Shown: piece by piece, positions 60,896-64,000 of the stretch | Numbering within the stretch: the stretch's first letter is position 1 | How the letters are laid out: the number at the start of each line of letters is the position of its first letter | Assembly: GCF_900188105.1 (NCBI RefSeq) | Contig: NZ_FZNP01000011.1 | Span: 186,001-250,000, forward strand | DNA: 64,000 nucleotides | Reading direction: 5' to 3' | Source of the DNA: Actinomadura mexicana | Lineage (GTDB): Bacteria; Actinomycetota; Actinomycetes; Streptosporangiales; Streptosporangiaceae | Made by a program: the position numbers and the translations under genes | The notes under the pieces: generated by a model | Databases searched by the model: none | Told to the model about the DNA's origin: nothing | What the model saw: only the letters and a program-made list of their open reading frames with translations

Positions 60896-60911
60896 CCAAC
60901 TAGTCAGTTGG
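60896..60911. promoter_or_regulatory. TetR operator candidate before the Rieske oxygenase gene
   Basis: CCAACTAGTCAGTTGG has perfect 6-bp arms (CCAACT/AGTTGG) and fits 10 of 12 fixed positions, 25 bp before ATG 60936. Confidence 0.6.
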
Positions 60912-60935
60912 TATCGATCTGATCGGAGCCCGTTG

Positions 60936-62012
60936 ATGAAGGATTGGCCCTACGACGTCTTCCCGACCGGGTGGTACCAGATCGGATACTCCGAGGAACT
61001 GGCGCCGGGCGATGTGCGTCCGGTCAAGTACTTCGACAAGGACCTCGTCCTCTTCCGTACCGAGGGCGGTGAGGTCTCGCTGCTCGACGCGTACTGCCCG
61101 CACCTGGGCGCCCACCTGGGCCACGGCGGCAGAGTCCGCGGTGAGTGCATCGCCTGCCCGTTCCACGACTGGCGGTTCACCGCCGGCGGCGAGCTGCACG
61201 AGATCCCCTACGCGCCCGCGGCGACCCGCCGGGTCGGACTCGACCGGTGGCAGACGCGCGAGGTGCAGGGGATCATCCTGACCTGGTACGACGCGTTCGG
61301 CCGCGAGCCGTTCTGGGAGTGGCCGGGCATCCCGGAGTTCGGCGACCAGGTGAACAACTACCCGATCTATCCCTACGGCGCCGACCACGTCGGCATCCGC
61401 AGGATCGTCGTGCAGTCGCCGGTCGAGAACACCCCCGACTACTTCCACTTCCCCGTCGTGCACGGCGCCGGCCAGCCCGGCCGACCGCTCCTCTGGAAGG
61501 AGGAGAAGCACTACCTGCACACCCGCATCGGCTACTGGTTCGGGTACGGACGGCCCGCGACCTGGCTGACCCCGGACGGCCCGGTCGACGGCGAGACGGA
61601 GACGGAGGCCTGGGGACTGGGCCTGTCCAACGCCCGGTTCCACATCGACGACATGGTCAACAACCAGCTGACCGCGACGACCCCCGTCGACGGGGAGCAC
61701 TCCCAGATCTTCTGCACCATCTCGGTGACCCGCGAGCCGGGCAGCGACTCGGACGAGCCGACGGGACGGGCGAAGAAGATGATCGAGTTTCAGAACGTCC
61801 AGATCCGCCGGGACTTCGCGATCTGGGAGAACCAGCGCTACGTGGAGCACCCCCCGTTCGCCGGCGGGGAGGACCTGTACTACGGGCGGTTCCGGCGGTG
61901 GTCGAAGCAGTTCTACTCCGACGAGCCGTACGTCGACGGGAAGACGATCGAAGGGGACGTCCGCAAGCCCGACTCGTTCGTCGTCCCCGAGTACGAGCAC
62001 AACCTCACCTGA
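60936..62012 (+). CDS. Rieske non-heme iron oxygenase, KshA-like
   Basis: 358 residues from ATG 60936. The Rieske [2Fe-2S] site is CPHLGAHLGHGG ... CIACPFH (Cys-x-His and Cys-x2-His, about 54-77). The mononuclear iron site is ENTPDYFHFPVVHGAG (Asp and two His, about 166-180). The overall layout resembles KshA-type and related actinobacterial monooxygenases that hydroxylate steroid or terpenoid rings. It would need a separate ferredoxin reductase (KshB-like), which is not in the window. It is a single-gene unit with its own operator and a strong terminator. Substrate not determinable. Confidence 0.87.
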   Translation: MKDWPYDVFPTGWYQIGYSEELAPGDVRPVKYFDKDLVLFRTEGGEVSLLDAYCPHLGAHLGHGGRVRGECIACPFHDWRFTAGGELHEIPYAPAATRRVGLDRWQTREVQGIILTWYDAFGREPFWEWPGIPEFGDQVNNYPIYPYGADHVGIRRIVVQSPVENTPDYFHFPVVHGAGQPGRPLLWKEEKHYLHTRIGYWFGYGRPATWLTPDGPVDGETETEAWGLGLSNARFHIDDMVNNQLTATTPVDGEHSQIFCTISVTREPGSDSDEPTGRAKKMIEFQNVQIRRDFAIWENQRYVEHPPFAGGEDLYYGRFRRWSKQFYSDEPYVDGKTIEGDVRKPDSFVVPEYEHNLT

Positions 62013-62030
62013 CGGACCAGCACCCACGAA

Positions 62031-62063
62031 GGCGTGGCCCCGGGCGAAGCCCGGGGCCACGCC
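62031..62063. terminator. Perfect bidirectional hairpin terminator
   Basis: GGCGTGGCCCCGGGC (62031-62045) and GCCCGGGGCCACGCC (62049-62063) are exact 15-bp complements with a 3-nt GAA loop. It touches the stop codon of the convergent ligase gene and follows the Rieske gene by 18 bp. Confidence 0.75.
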
Positions 62064-63629
62064 TCACTGCCGCGTGGACCGGTCCCCGGCCCGGTACTCC
62101 TCGCGCAGCTCGCGCTTGAGCACCTTGAGCGCCGCCGACATCGGCAGCGGCTCGGTGCGCAGCTCCACGGACTTGGGCACCTTGTAGCCGGCCAGCCGCT
62201 CGCGCGCATGCCCGATCAGCTCCTCCTCGGTCACCTCGTGGCCGTCCCGCACGACCACCACGGCATGGACCGCCTCCCCCCATGCCTCCGACGGAACGCC
62301 GATCACGGCCGCCTGCTGCACGGCGGGATGGCTCGACAGGACGTTCTCGACCTCCGTCGAGTACACGTTCTCGCCGCCCGAGATGATCATGTCCTTGAGC
62401 CGGTCGGTGAGGAACAGGTAGCCGTCGTCGTCCAGGTAGCCCATGTCGCCGGTGCGGTACCAGCCGTCCCGCAACGCGTGGCCGGTCTCGTCCGGCCTCT
62501 CCCAGTAACCGAGCATGGCGCTGCCGGAGCGGGCGACCACCTCGCCGACCCCGCCCCGCGGCACCGGGCGCCCCGAAGCGGGGTCGTGCACCTCGACGCG
62601 CACGCCCGGAAGCGCCCGCCCGGCGGAGCGGGCGCGCTCACCGCGGTGCTCCGCGGTGCGCAGGCACGTCAGGACGGCCGCCATCTCCGTCATCCCGTAC
62701 ACCTGGAAGAGCTCGCAGCCCGGGAAGACCTCCAGCACCCGCTGGATCAGCGCCTCGGGCATCGGGGATCCGCCGTAGGCGAGGCCACGCACGGTGCGGA
62801 ACTTCTCGGGCGTGAAGTCCGGGTGGGCGAGCAGCATGGAGATCATGGTGGGGACGAGGCCGAGGAGGGTGACTTCGTGCTCCTCCACCGCGGCGATGGT
62901 GCTCGCCGGGTCGAACGACCTCTGGATGACGGCCACGTTCCCCGCCGCCGGGGTGCCCATGGTCCCGAGGCAGCCGGCGACGTGGAACATGGGGGTGTTG
63001 AGCAGGCACACGTCGTCGTGGCTGAAGTATCGGTACATGAAGTCCATGTGGTAGATCGTCGAGACCTGGGCCCTCTGCTGGAGGAGCACCCCCTTGGGGG
63101 TCCCGGTCGTGCCGCCGGTGTACATGAGCACGACCACGTCGTCCTCGTCCGGCTCGTCGGCGGCGGCCGGCGCGTGCGCGGAGACGAGGTCCTCGTAGCG
63201 GATGTCGTGCGGGAGGTCGCCGTCGTCGAGCAGGACGACCTTCTCGATGCCGGTGGTCGACCGGAGACGGTCCGCCACCGGTGCGTGCTCGCTGTCGACG
63301 AAGATCACCCGCGTGCGCGAGTCCCGCAGGATGAACTCCAGTTCCGATGCGGCCAGCCTGGGGTTCAGGGGATTGATCACCCCGGCGCCGAACAGCGCCG
63401 CGTGCCAGAGTTCGAGGAAGCGGTGGCTGTTGCCGGCGAGGACGGCGAAGCGGTCCTGCTCGGCGAGCGAGAGCTCGCGGCCGAAGGCCGCCTTGAGCCG
63501 CAGGACCCGGTCGAGGTGCTCCGCGTAGGTGGCCCGGTAGCCGCCGTCGTACGCCCCGATCACCGCGAGGTGGTCGGGCTGGCGCTCGACGACGGGGATC
63601 AGGAGCCGGGGAAAGTTCGCTTCTTGCAC
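62064..63629 (-). CDS. Acyl-CoA ligase (AMP-forming)
   Basis: 521 residues from GTG 63629 (GAGG about 8 nt upstream); the longer in-frame start at 63695 adds only an Arg/Pro-rich lead. ANL motifs: A3 VLMYTGGTTGTPKGVLL, A5 LFQVYGMTEMAAVL, A7 YRTGDMGYLDDDGYLFLTDRLKD with A8 IISGGENVYSTEVENVL, and A10 MSAALKVLKRELREEY with the catalytic Lys. It is a fourth ligase and more like long-chain/aryl FadD proteins (IISGGENVYSxEVE) than the pair at 51662-54894. It lies 89 bp after the partial crotonase gene, without an operator in that gap, so the two are probably co-transcribed. Confidence 0.86.
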   Translation of the reverse strand: MQEANFPRLLIPVVERQPDHLAVIGAYDGGYRATYAEHLDRVLRLKAAFGRELSLAEQDRFAVLAGNSHRFLELWHAALFGAGVINPLNPRLAASELEFILRDSRTRVIFVDSEHAPVADRLRSTTGIEKVVLLDDGDLPHDIRYEDLVSAHAPAAADEPDEDDVVVLMYTGGTTGTPKGVLLQQRAQVSTIYHMDFMYRYFSHDDVCLLNTPMFHVAGCLGTMGTPAAGNVAVIQRSFDPASTIAAVEEHEVTLLGLVPTMISMLLAHPDFTPEKFRTVRGLAYGGSPMPEALIQRVLEVFPGCELFQVYGMTEMAAVLTCLRTAEHRGERARSAGRALPGVRVEVHDPASGRPVPRGGVGEVVARSGSAMLGYWERPDETGHALRDGWYRTGDMGYLDDDGYLFLTDRLKDMIISGGENVYSTEVENVLSSHPAVQQAAVIGVPSEAWGEAVHAVVVVRDGHEVTEEELIGHARERLAGYKVPKSVELRTEPLPMSAALKVLKRELREEYRAGDRSTRQ

Positions 63630-63718
63630 GGGCGATTCCTCAATGTCGGTGCCGAAGCCGGTGGCACGCGGCCGCGGTGCTCTCGCGCGGTCCATGTCGT
63701 GGTGCGGGCTGGAAGGTG

Positions 63719-64000
63719 TCAGAGGTCGGGGAAGCGGGGATCCGTACGGGACGTGAACGCGGCCTGTCCGATCTTCATGTCGGGCCGATGCCGGTGCTCC
63801 TGGAGAAGCCGCCCTTCCAGATCGAGCCCCGCGCCGAGGGCGGCCCCGTCGGATCCGGCCCGGACCGCCTGTTTCATGGACGCGACGGCCGCCGGGCTTC
63901 GGGCGGCGATCGTGCGGGCCATGTCCCGTACGTGATCGAGCAGCTCTTCCGGAGGGACGACGGCGTTCACGAGACCGATGGCCAGCGCCTCCCGGGCGTC
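63719..64000 (-). CDS. Crotonase-family enoyl-CoA hydratase, N-terminal part beyond window
   Basis: The frame stays open to the right window edge; the visible 93 residues begin DAREALAIGLVNAVVPPEEL and end SRTDPRFPDL. AxEALxIGLVNxVVPxxEL, followed by ARTIAARSPAAVASMKQAV, is the standard C-terminal helix region of enoyl-CoA hydratases. Catalytic residues lie outside the window, so hydratase versus isomerase cannot be decided. Confidence 0.8.
   Translation of the reverse strand, partial: DAREALAIGLVNAVVPPEELLDHVRDMARTIAARSPAAVASMKQAVRAGSDGAALGAGLDLEGRLLQEHRHRPDMKIGQAAFTSRTDPRFPDL

Noticed and set aside
1-64000. CRISPR arrays, tRNA and rRNA genes
   Set aside because: No regularly spaced direct repeats of 25-40 bp and no tRNA cloverleaf or rRNA sequence were noticed on reading. 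A dedicated search (for example a covariance-model scan) would be needed to exclude small RNAs.

Overview
The window is high-GC DNA (roughly 70 %) with many GTG starts, 4-base ATGA/GTGA gene overlaps, a mycothiol-dependent enzyme family member, two F420-type luciferase-like oxidoreductases and an RsbU-type PAS/GAF/SpoIIE phosphatase. These point to a filamentous or related actinobacterium. Similarity in style to Actinomadura/Streptomyces-type genomes is my impression only; no rRNA or other marker is present to fix the genus.

Positions 1-9.7 kb form a patchy accessory stretch. It holds the 3' part of a PAS-GAF-SpoIIE phosphatase, a frame-broken methyltransferase relic, a small membrane-anchored protein, a very unusual nitrilase-domain/HerA-type ATPase fusion (3167-6934), an IS3-family relic, a mycothiol-dependent maleylpyruvate isomerase-like protein, an integrase/transposase relic and a small membrane protein.

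Positions 9.7-24.35 kb, all on the minus strand, hold five tightly packed genes that look like one operon. Read 5'->3' they are: an LCAT-like alpha/beta-hydrolase; a caspase-like peptidase fused to a STAND NTPase and about 13 WD40 blades; an Upf1/DNA2-like SF1 helicase with an N-terminal kinase-like domain; a protein with a winged helix and two degenerate phospholipase-D half-sites; and a GHKL-ATPase protein. The helicase/kinase-like plus PLD pair has the architecture of the anti-phage system Mokosh type I. The caspase-STAND-WD40, lipase and GHKL genes around it make a composite that I do not recognise. This is my main candidate for an undescribed system. Transposon relics lie on both sides, as in a defence island.

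Positions 24.5-26.5 kb hold an IS5 relic, a TTC38-type TPR protein and a cupin.

Positions 27-64 kb are a large CoA-thioester catabolic cluster. It contains a TetR regulator, a Liv-type ABC importer with a LivM-LivG fusion, four acyl-CoA ligases, seven acyl-CoA dehydrogenase subunits (three as adjacent small/large pairs), four crotonase-family proteins, an SDR, a thiolase, an IpdA/IpdB-like CoA-transferase-family pair, a CaiB-type protein, a hotdog thioesterase, a Rieske oxygenase and two luciferase-like oxidoreductases. At least ten near-palindromic sites fitting CCAACC-N4-GGTTGG lie in the promoter regions of these units, including that of the TetR gene itself. I infer one TetR regulon for import, CoA activation, beta-oxidation and ring opening of a polycyclic or terpenoid/steroid-like carboxylate. 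The actual substrate cannot be read from the sequence.
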